Assembly: GCF_032854445.1 (NCBI RefSeq)
Contig: NC_088306.1
Location: 24,959,764 to 25,023,763 of the forward strand
Direction of reading: 5' to 3'
DNA from: Liolophura sinensis
Taxonomy: Eukaryota; Mollusca; Polyplacophora; Chitonida; Chitonidae
Length of the DNA stretch: 64,000 nt
Part shown: piece after piece, positions 1 to 12,800 of the stretch
How positions within the stretch are numbered: position 1 is the first letter of the stretch
How the letters are laid out: every line of letters begins with the position of its first letter
The notes under the pieces: model-generated
The model's database searches: none
What the model was told of the DNA's origin: nothing
Seen by the model: the letters and a program-made list of their open reading frames with translations, nothing else
Translations under genes and position numbers: made by a program

Positions 1-2627
1 ACAGCACACCTAATGTCTCCTCAGCGTATTATGACTGATGTTGGCAGCAATGAATCACACTGCCACAACGACAGTACACCTAATGTCTTTTCGGCGTATT
101 ATGACTGATGTTGGCAGCAATGAATCTCACTGCCACAAATACAGCACACCTAATGTCTCCTCAGCGTATTTTGACAGATGTTGGCAGCATGGAATCTCAC
201 TGCCACAAAGACAGCACACCTAATGTCTCCTCAGCGTATTATGACCGATGTTGGCAGCATGGAATCTCACTGCCACAACGACAGCACAACTAATGTGTCC
301 TCAGCGTATTATGACCGATGTTGGCAGCATGGATTCTCCCTGTCACAACGACAGCATACCTAATGTCTCCGCAGCGTATTATGTCTGATGTTGGCAACAT
401 GGAATCTCACTGCCACAATGACAGCACACCAAATGTCTCCTCAGCGTATTTTGACTGATGTTGGCAGCATGGAATCTCACTGCCACAACGACAGCACACC
501 TAATGTCTCCTCGGCGTATTATGACTGATGTTGGGAGCAATGAATCTCACTGCCACAAAGACAGCACACCAAATGTCTCCTCGGCGTATTATGACTGATG
601 TTGGCAGCAATGAATCTCACTGCCACAAATACAGCACACCTAATGTCTCCTCAGCGTATTTTGACTGATGTTGGCAACATGGAATCTCACTGCCACAACG
701 ACAGCACACCTAATGTCTCCTCAGCGTATTATGACTGATGTTGGCAGCATGGATTCTCCCTGTCACAACGACAGCACACCTAATGTCTCCTCAGCGTATT
801 ATGTCTGATGTTGGCAACATGGAATCTCACTGCCACAATGACAGCACACCAAATGTCTCCTCAGCGTATTATGACTGATGTTGGCAGCATGGATTCTCCC
901 TGTCACAACGACAGCACACCTAATGTCTCCTCAGCGTATTATCACTGATGTTGGCAGCAATGAATCTCACTGCCACAAAGACAGCACACCTAATGTCTCC
1001 TCAGCGTATTTTGACCGATGTTGGCAGCATGGAATATCCCTGCCACAACGACAGCACACCTAATGTCTCCTCAGCGTATTATGACCGATGTTGGCAGCAT
1101 GGAATCTCACTGCCACAAAGACAGCACACCTAATGTCTCCTCAGCGTATTATGACGGATGTTGGCAGCATGGAATCTCACTGCCACAACGACAGCACACC
1201 TAATGTCTCCTCAGCGTATTTTGACTGATGTTGGCAGCATGGAATCTCATTGCCACAAAGACAGCACACCTAATGTCTCCTCAGCGTATTTTGACCGATG
1301 TTGGCAGCATGGAATCTCACTGCCACAAAGACCGCACACCTAATGTCTCCTCGGCGTATTATGACTGATGTTGGCAGCATGGAATCTCACTGCCACAACG
1401 ACAGCACACCTAATGTCTCCTCAGCGTATTTTGACTGATGTTGGCAGCATGGAATCTCACTACCACAAAGACCGCACACCTAATGTCTCCTCGGCATATT
1501 ATGACCGATGTTGGCAGCATGGAATCTCACTGCCACAACGACAGCACACCTAATGCCTCCTCAGCGTATTATGACGGATGTTGGCAGCAATGAATCTCAC
1601 TGCCACAAATACAGCACACCTAATGTCTCCTCAGCGTATTTTGACCGATGTTGGCAGCATGGAATCTCACTGCCACAACGACAGCACACCTAATGTCTCC
1701 TCAGCGTATTATGACTGATGTTGGCAGCAATGAATCTCACTGCCACAACGACAGCACACCTAATGTCTCCTCAGCGTATTTTGGCTGATGTTGGCAGCAT
1801 GGAATCTCACTGCCACAACGACAGCACACCAAATGTCTCCTCGGCGTATTATGACTGATGTTGGCAGCATGGATTCTCACTGTCACAACGACAGCACACC
1901 TAATGTCTCCTCAGCGTATTATGACTGATGTTAGCAACATGGAATCTCACTGCCACAATGACAGCACACCTAATGCCTCCTCAGCGTATTATGACGGATG
2001 TTGGCAGCAATGAATCTCACTGCCACAAAGACAGCACACCTAATGTCTCCTCGGCGTATTTTGGCTGATGCTGGCAGCAATGAATCTCACTACCACAAAG
2101 ACAGCACACCTAATGTCTCCTCGGCGTATTATGACAGATGTTGGCAGCAATGAATCTCACTACCACAAAGACAGCACACCTAATGTCTCTTCAGCGTATT
2201 TTGGCTGATGCTTGTAGCAATGAATCTCACTGCCACAAAGACAGCACACCTAATGTCTCCTCAGCGTATTTTGGCTGATGTTGACAGCATGGAATCTCAC
2301 TGCCACAACGACAGCACACCAAATGTCTCCTCGGCGTATTATGACTGATGTTGGCAGCATGGATTCTCACTGTCACAACGACAGCACACCTAATGTCTCC
2401 TCAGCGTATTATGACTGATGTTAGCAACATGGAATCTCACTGCCACAATGACAGCACACCTAATGTCTCCTCAGCGTATTATGACTGATGCTGGCAGCAT
2501 GGAATCTCACTGCCACAACTACAGCACACCTAATGTCTCCTCAGCGTATTATGACCGATGTTGGCAGCATGGAATCTCACTGCCACAAAGACAGCACACC
2601 TAATGTCTCCTCAGCGTATTATGACTG
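1..2627. repeat. 70-bp satellite array, about 37.5 monomers
   Basis: Monomers recur every 70 bases from the window edge to about 2627, each containing the phrases GACTGATGTTGGCAGCA, AATCTCACTGCCACAA and ACAGCACACCTAATGTCTCC. Copies differ by a few substitutions and almost no indels, so the array has been homogenised. Because 70 is not a multiple of 3, the 61-residue open frames inside it are chance products of the repeat. The left end runs off the window, so the array may be longer. It stops in ATGACTGAAAAGCTGTTAAG, which resembles the end of the second SINE family (ATGACTGAAAAATTGTTAAG at about 10661). Confidence 0.97.
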
Positions 2628-2628
2628 A

Positions 2629-2960
2629 AAAGCTGTTAAGTAAAAACTAGCATGGTACACGATTGGACACTGATTTTATTCTTTCTCCATGAGCATTCCT
2701 CGCGTCTTTCCAACATCATTGAAAACTGTTGATTGCTTTTATTCATATGAATCAGTCTTTAATTTCGCACATGTACTATATATGTTTTCTTAGTTCTGTG
2801 GCTGTTTGTGTTGAACATTGTTTGGGAATTGATCTTGCGATGTTTGAACTCGAACGCCCATTTTGGTTAACGGCTGTATACCAGTGTAAGTTTTCACGAC
2901 TAGATTCAGCAGATAGTGCAATGAATCCTCTAAACATATGGTTCAGTTTGTATTAAACTA
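2629..2960 (+). repeat. Dispersed repeat flanking the satellite (copy 1)
   Basis: This segment shares phrases with 35640-36050 and 51285-51475, for example CTGATTTT...CATT, CAACATCATTGAAAACTGTTGA, TTAGTTCT(G/T)TGG and GGTTAACGGCTG(T/G)TATAC. It begins exactly where the 70-bp array ends. A related copy at 51.3 kb also abuts a minisatellite, so the repeat is probably the flank of an element that carries a tandem core. No open frame in it looks coding. Confidence 0.6.
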
Positions 2961-3505
2961 TTTGTGTAACCGCACCATTCGTAAACTCATATTTGAAAAC
3001 CAGCCTTATCCATACATAAGCGATGAATTATGTGACTCTCATCGGTGGTTGATTTTCCGTGCGGTGACCACCCTAATTCCTCACCGTGTTTGTACATGCA
3101 CCCTTTCATTTTGATTTTGGGGACAAAGATACACTGGTTTGGTTGGCCAATTTCAGGAGTTCGCATAAAAAGTTTATTTTTTCAGTCTTCACAAAATAAT
3201 GGCCTCAAAATATGCTTGTACAAATAGCTTGTAAACAATCTCGCGGAAAAATTGAAGTATTACTCCAAATTTAGTGAAAATTCCGAAAACCAGCCGAAAT
3301 CGTGTAGAGGTTTTGGATATGTAACGTTTTTCGTGATTCATGTTGGTCTTGCTTTCTGTGCAATAACTGCGTCAAAAAGTTAAAGGTGTGATAATTCTTA
3401 CTAAAACATTTAGAACACCTGAAGCAGATATCCATCTAAATAACTGGCTGTGACCGAGGTAGTAACTATCCAAATCACATTTCAGGACGTAAACCGGTTA
3501 AACAA

Positions 3506-3765
3506 CACTCAGAAAATGAATCTGATATTTTAACAGAAAGTTTGTTGTCTTTGCGATGCTAGAATGCATTCTGTTATTCGAGCAGAATGTTCTGTTTGAT
3601 ATAACACACATATTCTATTCATTCAACATAAATATTTTATGAGATTAACAGAATTGGATATTATATTCAATACGACAGAATATTGTGTTGTAATAACAGA
3701 ATACATTCTAGCGTCACTCATACAAAAAACTTTCTGTTAAAATTAACAAATCAATTTTTTGAGTG
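3506..3765. mobile_element. Palindromic MITE, copy 1 (260 bp)
   Basis: The element starts CACTCAG and ends TTTTTTGAGTG. Its two ends are inverted repeats of about 70 bp: the left part containing TTAACAGAAAGTTTGTTGT and GCTAGAATGCATTCTGTTAT mirrors the right part containing ATAACAGAATACATTCTAGC and ACTTTCTGTTAA. There is no coding capacity. Related copies lie at 13536, 18342, 34834 and 60362. No target duplication is obvious here. The autonomous parent is not in the window, so the superfamily is unassigned. Confidence 0.85.
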
Positions 3766-3888
3766 AATACCCAAAGTCAAATTCCCAAAGATTAGTTTCA
3801 TTCACAAAGTTAGCACCACAATCTGTAAGAAATATGTGTAAGTTAAAAATAACTGTAATAACTATAACTCGCTAAGTTCGCGGACAAA

Positions 3889-6800
3889 ATGGTTGTTACC
3901 AATGAAGATACTCATGAAAAGAGTTACCTGGAAGTAGAAGCCGTCAGCACTTCGCATCATACCGAGAATATGTCAGATCCAGTAAGTAGTGCACGTTTAT
4001 GTTATAACATTGAAAGGTCCAAATATCTATTATACGTATACAATGCGGTCGCTGTGAGTTCAATTCCAGCTCATGCTGGCCTCCTCTCCGGCCGTACGTG
4101 GGAAGGTCTGTCAGCAGCCTGCGGATGGTCGTGGGTTTCCCCCGGGTGCTGCCTGGTTTCCACCCACCATAATGCGGGTCGCCGTTGTATAAGTGAAATA
4201 TTCTTGAGTACGGTGTAAAACACCAATCAAATAAATAAATAAATTATATGTATATATATCCAGATATAGACTTCCCCTGAAAAGTACTTGGTTCAGTGGT
4301 TCCAACTATGATAGCAGTATAGTCAGTCCCAGATTTAAAATTTTGCTGATACATGTATACAGTTATGTGACTGTGTACGTATGCCTCGGGTTAACATCGT
4401 TCTTAATTTTTTTTCAGTCACATGACGACGAGGAGTCTTCTTTTTGGAGGGTGAGTCTATGCAGCAAAGTTATATTATATAACTGAGTAGTTGCCTACTC
4501 AGTTATATTATACTGACTCCGGGCCAACCAGTCCAGTTTCTTTGCTCTAACCTCTCAGTGCTGAGAGCCAAGTGAGGCTGCATGGTATCATTTTCAAAGA
4601 CTTCGGTATGATGCGACTCGGCTAATACAATACGATGAAGTATATTATCTATATCTACATGTAGTGTCAACATTGACACATTTTAATCACGTCTGTCAAT
4701 TCACTGTGAGAAGATTGGCGTGGTGACCCAGAAAACAATAGCCAGCGCAGTGAAAGCCTATGTGCGTAGGTCTCAGAGTCAGGTGACAGCATAACTAACT
4801 GGCCGCCATAGCTTTGAGAGGGGTGTCTTGATGAATTCCCCGATATTAACACAGCCACGACCCCCGTCGTACACTGAGGTGGTGGTCAGAGATGGACATC
4901 CCGTCCCCCAGTCTCTTACGTACCTGGACTCGTTGTCAGAGGTTAAGGTGTTGCAGAAATTGGACGAGTATGAAGGTTGGTGAAATATTATTTGAATGAA
5001 TCGAAGCCATTCACAAACTGTGCTAGTATGGATTTTAGTGGGTTTCATATATAATACTCAAGTTACGGAAAAACCAAATGAAAGTTAACAAATCAAGGCC
5101 TTACAGAAACTAAGTGCATATCGAAGTTCTTCTACATGCACATGTGCTACAGAGATAACGGGAAAGCCAGGTGTGTGTAAATATAAAAGAATATACGAGA
5201 GTAAACCCAGGGGGGGCGACGATACTCCGATAGATTGCAAATGATCACACGTAACCCGGTGAAATAAAGTTTCAGCACAGAGAGTAAAAGCAGAGCATCG
5301 ACGACAGTCTCACAGATTGCAAATGATCACACGTAACCCGGTGAAATAAAGTTTCATCACAGACAGTAAAAGCAGAGCATCGACGACAGTGTGATAGTCG
5401 ACAAACGGTCACACGTAACCGATGAAATAAAGCTTCAGCACAGAGAGTAAAAGCAGAGCATCGACGACAGCCTGATAGTTGACAAACGGTCACACATAAC
5501 CGGTGAAATACGACCTCTTGTCAGCATATGTCATGATGTTACCTACAATATATTAGACGTAACTGCTCTAGAATTACCCAGAATGCTGTGATGTCTTCGC
5601 ATTTAATAAACAATCACATAAAAGGAATGCAAAGGGTCATGCATGAATGACGAGGAGTTTAGGGACGATGGCGTGATATGTATTTGTCTTTTGAGTATGT
5701 CAGAGCTGTATTTCAGGTGAATAACATGCCGGATTTGCATTTATTGCGTTTTGAAGCGCCTAGGCTTATTATGCAATAATTTTGTGTTCGACAATGAAAG
5801 ATGGCAACGAATTAATTCTATGGGTCCTATGCTAGGGCGTCATCGTTTAAACATTGAGAAATAGAGTGGTTTGAGGTCTGCCGACACAGTAAACTCGTCA
5901 GTTTCAAATAGAGACCTTGGCAATTGAAATGTTTTTCAAATAATTTTTGGAATGCTACCATTCGTGCAAGTGATGAAAGAAAAATACCGTTATTTGTAAC
6001 GAACAAGCCTGATGGAATTTAGTGATGCCTGGGTATATCGAGATCTGTTAACTCTACCCAAATACAAACAAGTATATAACGAAATGAATTTTAAGTGCTT
6101 GGAGTAGCCCTGAACTGTAGCGAAAACTGGAAACTACCTTTATTAAGTGAAGGAATCAGCAGTTATAACGGAATAGACGCATATTAAAGACAATCCACCC
6201 ACCCTCTCTTTTATTTTTGACAGTATAACGACAGAGTTTTAGTTTGTAGTTGAAATTCTTCACGAAATTAAAAACAGAAAAGCTACATGGACTCTCGTTA
6301 TTGTGATACTACCAGTCATGATGTTAAGAAATACCTCTGACTACAGCAATAGGGGAATGTGCCACAGTTTTGGAGCTTGTGCTAGGCGTCACTTGTACTG
6401 TATACGTAAGGCCGAGTTCGCTCCGTTATAATAGCTGACCCAGGGATCACGAAGCGATCTGAGACTTAGGTCAAAATTTAAATGCAATATTTTCATCTCC
6501 ATTAGTTTAACTGAAAGTTGTACAATAACTTACCCAGACACCTGCGTGGTCAAGCAATATTTTTACATAGGAAATACCAATTTTAAATTGATTTGAAATT
6601 TAACTTGTCTGTGACCGATTCGTGATCCCGGAGCTGTTGCCTAAGAATAGGAAAGCAAATAGAGACTTTGGCGCTGAAATTTTCAGAAAAGTTACAAATC
6701 ACAGTTGTAGCACATATATTAAACGTCAAGCTAGCACCTGGCTAAAACTTTTTTCAGTTGAGCGCAGGATACTCACGTTTTTTGAAAAAATATCATACTT

Positions 6801-9800
6801 TTCATACCAATAACATGTAGAGCAAATGACAATTCTTCATAAATGGCTGGTTTGAGTCGAGACAGCCTCTTGGGAATTTAATCCAATCAAACACGTTGCT
6901 ATCAGATTGCGCGGCCTAAGCTGTGACGTAGCCTTTACCCATTCACTCCACGAAGAAGCATATGATAACACAGAACTACTGCATAAGACATCATTTTGAC
7001 GTCGTTTAAAACGATTTAATTACATGTATCCGAAGGGTCATTTCACAAAGTGTTGTGGGGCAGGGCTGTATCATTTACTGATCAACACAGACGTACAAAA
7101 GCCGTGTAATATTAAACGACGGTATCACAAATTATGTTAGACAGTAGGCTAAGCATACCGTCTTGGCCCAAACAGCATTCTTCTCCCCATATGCTTTTTT
7201 GTCCTCCATTTTAGCGTTTAATCAGCAGTTTCTAAATAACAAATATCAGTACAACATTCCTTAGGGATGCCGACGAAGGTTTATGGGAATGAGAAGACGG
7301 CATCTCACCGGACAACGGTAATTTCTCTGAATTTATTACAACGGAACACTTTAAATTTTGCTCCTTCGTCTTTCTCGCATACAAGAAGTGATTTTTGTTC
7401 TGTTTTCTTTCATAACATCCATTAGAAGTATTGAAACGCCGTATTCAAGCCGATGTGCTTTCTCTGACGTCCGCGATAACTAGGTCAGCACTGCTTTCAT
7501 CTTAGTAGCCACGGCTACAAAACAGAAGCATAAAATCCAGCGATGGGTCGAATGCCTAGATCATCCTCAGTGGTGTTTAGATTTATTTCCATTTGTTTCA
7601 GAATTTAGCATTCTGAAAACAATCCTACTATAATTTTATAAACATTTAATAATAATCAGTGTCACCAGCACAACCCCTCCGGAGGCTGCAACATGAACTA
7701 GAAATACCCTGGTCGTGTACCTGCAGCTGGGCTGTTTAAACAGGATCGCTGGAGTTCCTTGTAAATGATATAGTAGACCTACTGTATCAGCAGTTCAAGC
7801 AGTGGAGCAAATATTCTTCCAGTATGTTCAGTATGTATAGAAAACTATATTTATTTCATCGCCAAAATCAATACCTTTTATCTGCCTCAGGCTACTGCTT
7901 AGACTATTACACGGAAAATACCTTCGACCTTAGAGAGCTATAGTAAACGTCACGTCACGTCACCTTGCCCTCGATAATGGAGACCTGCTGACGCCGTGTC
8001 AAAACGTGTCAAAACCCATAAATCTGACAATTACTGAACATGGTGTTAAAAACACTGAAATACATAAATCTACATAATGTCTCTTTTCAGCTCTTTACCT
8101 GAAGACACTTTTTGAAAGAAGGAACAGCTACTACATTGCTGATGAAAATGAAAGGGTGTTTTTCTTTGCCAAAGAAGGTAGGTGGCATTCTAACGTTAGA
8201 TCGACGCTCTTGGCTTTGTTTAGGCGGTAACGTTGCTTTTTTACTTGACCATTTCATTCCGTCTAAGGGGTGACGCTATAAACTTCATATTCGAATAGCG
8301 GGATTCAGTATTTGAATGTTCGCTCCAAACGTTAAGAAAAGTATATCCGGAACGAAAGTACATGTGGAAAAGAAAACCAATAAGAAGGCACAGTTATAAT
8401 CTATCTCACCCTGACATCGAGTTCTATGGGTATAATGGCCACAGTTAGGTAGTAGGTTACTGGACGGTCCTATTGTTTCGTTGTTTTATATCACCCGGGA
8501 GTTGAATAATCCAACAAACTTCTGATAGTGTGAAATAGACAACTGTTTATTAAGGATAACATCAGATCAGGGTCCTGAATTGCAGGACCACTGGAGTATC
8601 TAAAAATGTACTGAGTGGAAACGAAATGTAGACCAATTGCGTGACAAACCATACCGTCGAATATGCAAGGGAACTACTCCCATAGAGTACACTTGTACGT
8701 TCCCGGGCTATTTCCCCTATACTACAGCATTGCAGAAAGATGAAAAACCTGAGCAACATACAGTGAAGAGTTATGTTTCACATCACATGCAAATAGGATT
8801 GTGAAACAATAGTCGTATCCTGAATGTTTTGATGAAGTTGATAGTTCCTCTGCCGTCCTGCATTCGTGCAAGGAAGTATTCCATAATTATCACAGAAAAT
8901 ATTCTCCTTCTAAATAGGGACCACTTGCTTCACCGATATAACATATGAGTCTAGAAGACTGATGCTGTTTTCATTTCTTGGCATATACACCGGATATTGC
9001 ATGTTGATTCCTTATCAGTTCCTCAGAGACTCTCCTTGAAACATCTTCTGTCCAAATCTTTTTTTAGTTTCGTTCCCTTAAAGAGTGAGTGGGTGCTTGG
9101 GGTTTAACGTCGTTACTAACAATTGTTTTTAGTCATATTTTAATGAAGGAGTCATTAGAGTGCATGCTATGCGCCTTCTTGTTGCAGGACGAATTTCCGC
9201 CGCTCTTTTATCTAGTGCTGTTTCACTGAGACGACTTACCGAAGGCAAGTAAGCCGCCTCACCCGAGCTGATATACTGATACGGGTACTGATACTATCTC
9301 TTAACGCTGAACGCCAAGCGAGGAAGATACAACATCCTCTTTTAAGGTCTTAGGTGTTACCTGACCAAGAATTGAACCTGGATCTACCTCCCCCGAAGCG
9401 AAAGCTCTACCGGTTGTGCCATCGGGGAAGGTACTCCCATTAAAGAAGCTATAATAAAAAAAAGCACAAATACCTGTAATCACAAAATATTAGCCCGCCC
9501 CCCCCCCCCCCCCCCCTTGCAGGTTATACCGTTCAAAACGTTACTGTCAATATGTTACTGTTTGGAAAGTCTAAAGGAACTAGCTCTACAAACCTGTCCT
9601 TGCAAGCCTCGCCTCAAAGGTAAAATTTCAAACTATGATTTGTATCTTTTACTTTATTGTAGTCACAGAACCGTTATCAAGACTGTGTTGTAACTCTCGT
9701 GCGTTGGAGATACATATAGTAGACGACTACGGTGTGACGTTGATGATTCTAAGGCGCCCTCTACGCTGCACGAGCTCCTGCTGGTGGTGCTGTTGTCTGC

Positions 9801-12800
9801 AGGATGTAGAGATCGAATCACCTATGGGAATCGTTCGTAGCTACGTCAGGGAGAAGTTAGTTAGTGATATTTTGATAAGATATTCCATGGGAACATGAGC
9901 TGAGGCGCTAAATTATAACGGGTATAACACTAAATTACGCAACACACAGCCATAAAGTTAAAATACGTTCAAATGTTGATATATCCATGAAAGAAAGGAA
10001 TGAATGCTTGGTGTTTAACCTATTTAACAATTTTTCAGTCGTATCATGACGGGGAGTCAGTGGGTGTATGCATACACTGTGTCTTCTAGTGCTGCCGTCA
10101 TTTGGATATTATGCTGAAGACACTAGACAATAGTCACAATATACTGACACCATGTCAACCAGTCATGTTTCCTTGCTCTAACCTCTCAGTGCTGAGTGCC
10201 AAACGAGGCAGTAAATATTATCATTTTTTGATAAATCTTTGCTATGACCCCACACGGGTTTGATCTCTGGTCTCCCGACCTCGAGGAGGACGCGCTAACA
10301 ATTAGTCCAATAAAGCGGTCTAATATGTCATGTGACACTTGTTTTTAATACAAACATGTGTGTCATCTTTATCTAGTTCCGTTCTACCGCCCACGATTGC
10401 TCAGTTGATAGAACCTCCGCTTCGGGACAGTAGATCCAGGGTCAGTCCCTTAAAAAAGGAAGTTGTAGCTGCCTCACTCGGCGTTCAGCATTAAGGGGAT
10501 AGTGCAACGACTTGTTGACTTGTATAATAGCTCGGGCGGGGCGGCTAATTTGCCTTCGGTAAGGCGTCTCAGTTAAGCAGCACAAGATAAGAGTGGTGGA
10601 AATCCGTCTTGCAACAAGGAGGCACAATGCATGCACTCTAACGGACTTTTCGTCGTCATATGACTGAAAAATTGTTAAGTGCGACGTTAAACCCCAAGCA
10701 CTCACTCAACCACTCACTCTATATCATCCGAATGAAAAGTCTCAAAACAGAGATTTTCTTCTAATTTTTCAGTCGTGCGAAGTATAAGTGTGACACTTAC
10801 GCCAATCCCCAGTAGAACCATGACAAAAAATGTTTCATCTATGTGAATCCATACGCATTTTCCAACGCTTTGATAACCTTTATGTAAATTTGTTTAACGA
10901 TAATAAATAAGCTAGACTGCAACCATGCCACGATAATAAATAAGCTATACTGCAACCATGCCACGATAATAAATAAGCTATACTGAAACCATGCCACGAT
11001 AATAAATAAGCTATACTGCAACCATGCCACGATAATAAATAAGCTATACTGAAACCATGCCACGATAATAAATAAGCTATACTGCAACCATGCCACGATA
11101 ATAAATAAGCTAGACTGCAACCATACCACGATAATAAATAAGCTATACTGCAACCATGCCACGATAATGAATAAGCTATACTGAAACCTTACAGACTAGA
11201 GCCTAAAGAGCCACAAAAAGTAATGTGCATAGCTTTGAATTTTAACGATTTTTTTTACATCGGAGAACAGGAACGAAAACGAAGTTTTCTCCAGTTTAAT
11301 GCATGCATGGCAATTTCGAAAACATAGTTTCAAAAATTTGTAAATGTAAAAATGTGTCCATTTTCCCCCGCAGATGGACACCTTGGTGGTCTGCAATGGA
11401 CGTCGTCCATCCAGAGGGTGAAGTGTTGTATAACATCCGGGGACTTTGTTGCACCTGTAGATTGCGCTGTCACAACTCGTTACAGGTAAAGGACTATTTG
11501 TTTAATTGCACAGGCTTGTGAACGTTTATTTACTTGTTTTATGACTGATGTTTTACCTCGTGCCCAAGAATATTTCACATACACAACGGTTGCCAGCATA
11601 ATGGTGGGAGTTTTTTTTCTCTGACAACATACTTTTTGTGTGAGGAAAGATATATCCTGTATTACATTAAATAAGTGGTATTATGAATTGAAGTGGATAA
11701 TTGTTAAGCCATGCTATTACGTAATGTGTGGCAACTATAGCGAAATCATACCTGAATCCAGGTTAAGAGCACATGTGTTCCTTTAACTATCGCTTAGATT
11801 AACATGTTATTCGTAGCGGAAGTATAAGGCTGAACATTTGTCATATACTAGCATGTATTTAATTGGTTGGTGCATTACGGCGTGCTCAGGAATTTTTTAG
11901 AAAGTTACATTTGTGTTGCATTGATTTTCCCCACTCCACAGTGCCTAATGCAAAAAAAGTTATTTCAGTGTGATTGGAGCAGGCTACCAATTTTTCGGTT
12001 TAATAACCAGTACATTGCTTCAATGCATTCTATAGTTAGTGTCGCTTCTTGACATGCACAGTTTCTTGCACTGGGGCCTACGTGATAAATCTGGTCAGTA
12101 AATTGCCAAAGGTGGTGGTTTACCCCGTACACGCTGATTATCAGACAAATAAAGGATCGAGGGATACCACTGACATCCAAAAAGGCAACACGGTCAGCGA
12201 ATTATCTCCCTTGGCATCGATATATTACGAATGATTCAAATTTATATTCAAAAAGACACGGTAAAGGCTGCCTATAATTTTTTGTTTATGAATACATGTA
12301 TTTAAATGAAGCATTTAACTTCAGATAAAAAGCAACTGATTTACTGCTGGGGAAAAATAAACATTGCAAACGTATTACTTGAGACTTGACACGCGTGATA
12401 TTTATGTAGATGTCAGAACAGACATTCTTACAGTAGCTGTCGAACAAGACGGACGTTTCAGATCAGTAATCGCAGGGCCAATTCCCAAAATGACGTTTAG
12501 CACAAACCACTAAAGAACTAAGAAAATATATAAAGTACGAAATTTAAACGAATTCATGCAGAGAGAAGCAGTCAACAGCTTCCAGTAATGTTGGAAAGAC
12601 GCCAGCAATGTTCTATGTGAATGACTACATGAAGTATACGAATCGTGAAAAATGGTGGTGTGTACCCAGCTTTCGATAATCCAAACATGTATCTCCGTTG
12701 TGCGATGATTGCGACTTTTCATTACATTCAACGGAGCGATCTAATTCAATGTACGAAACTATCTATCATACACCGAATGTGTTATTTCTGACCATTAAAG

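Larger units (their letters stand above)
4370..4625 (-). mobile_element. SINE-2 copy (divergent) containing a perfect hairpin
   Basis: It matches the second SINE family (GGGTTAACATCGTTCTTAA, TTTTCAGTCACATGACGACG, CCTCTCAGTGCTGAGAGCCA). Its centre carries a 14-bp perfect stem at 4477-4508 that is absent from other copies. Confidence 0.7.

Noticed and set aside
1-2627. CRISPR-like array or repeated small proteins
   Set aside because: The 70-bp units repeat along their full length with no unique spacers, and the DNA is animal. The 61-residue open frames arise only because the repeat lacks stops in some phases.
10839-11162. 107-residue protein of 11-residue repeats on the minus strand
   Set aside because: It is the translation of a 33-bp minisatellite inside a scramblase intron; the period being a multiple of 3 keeps the frame open.
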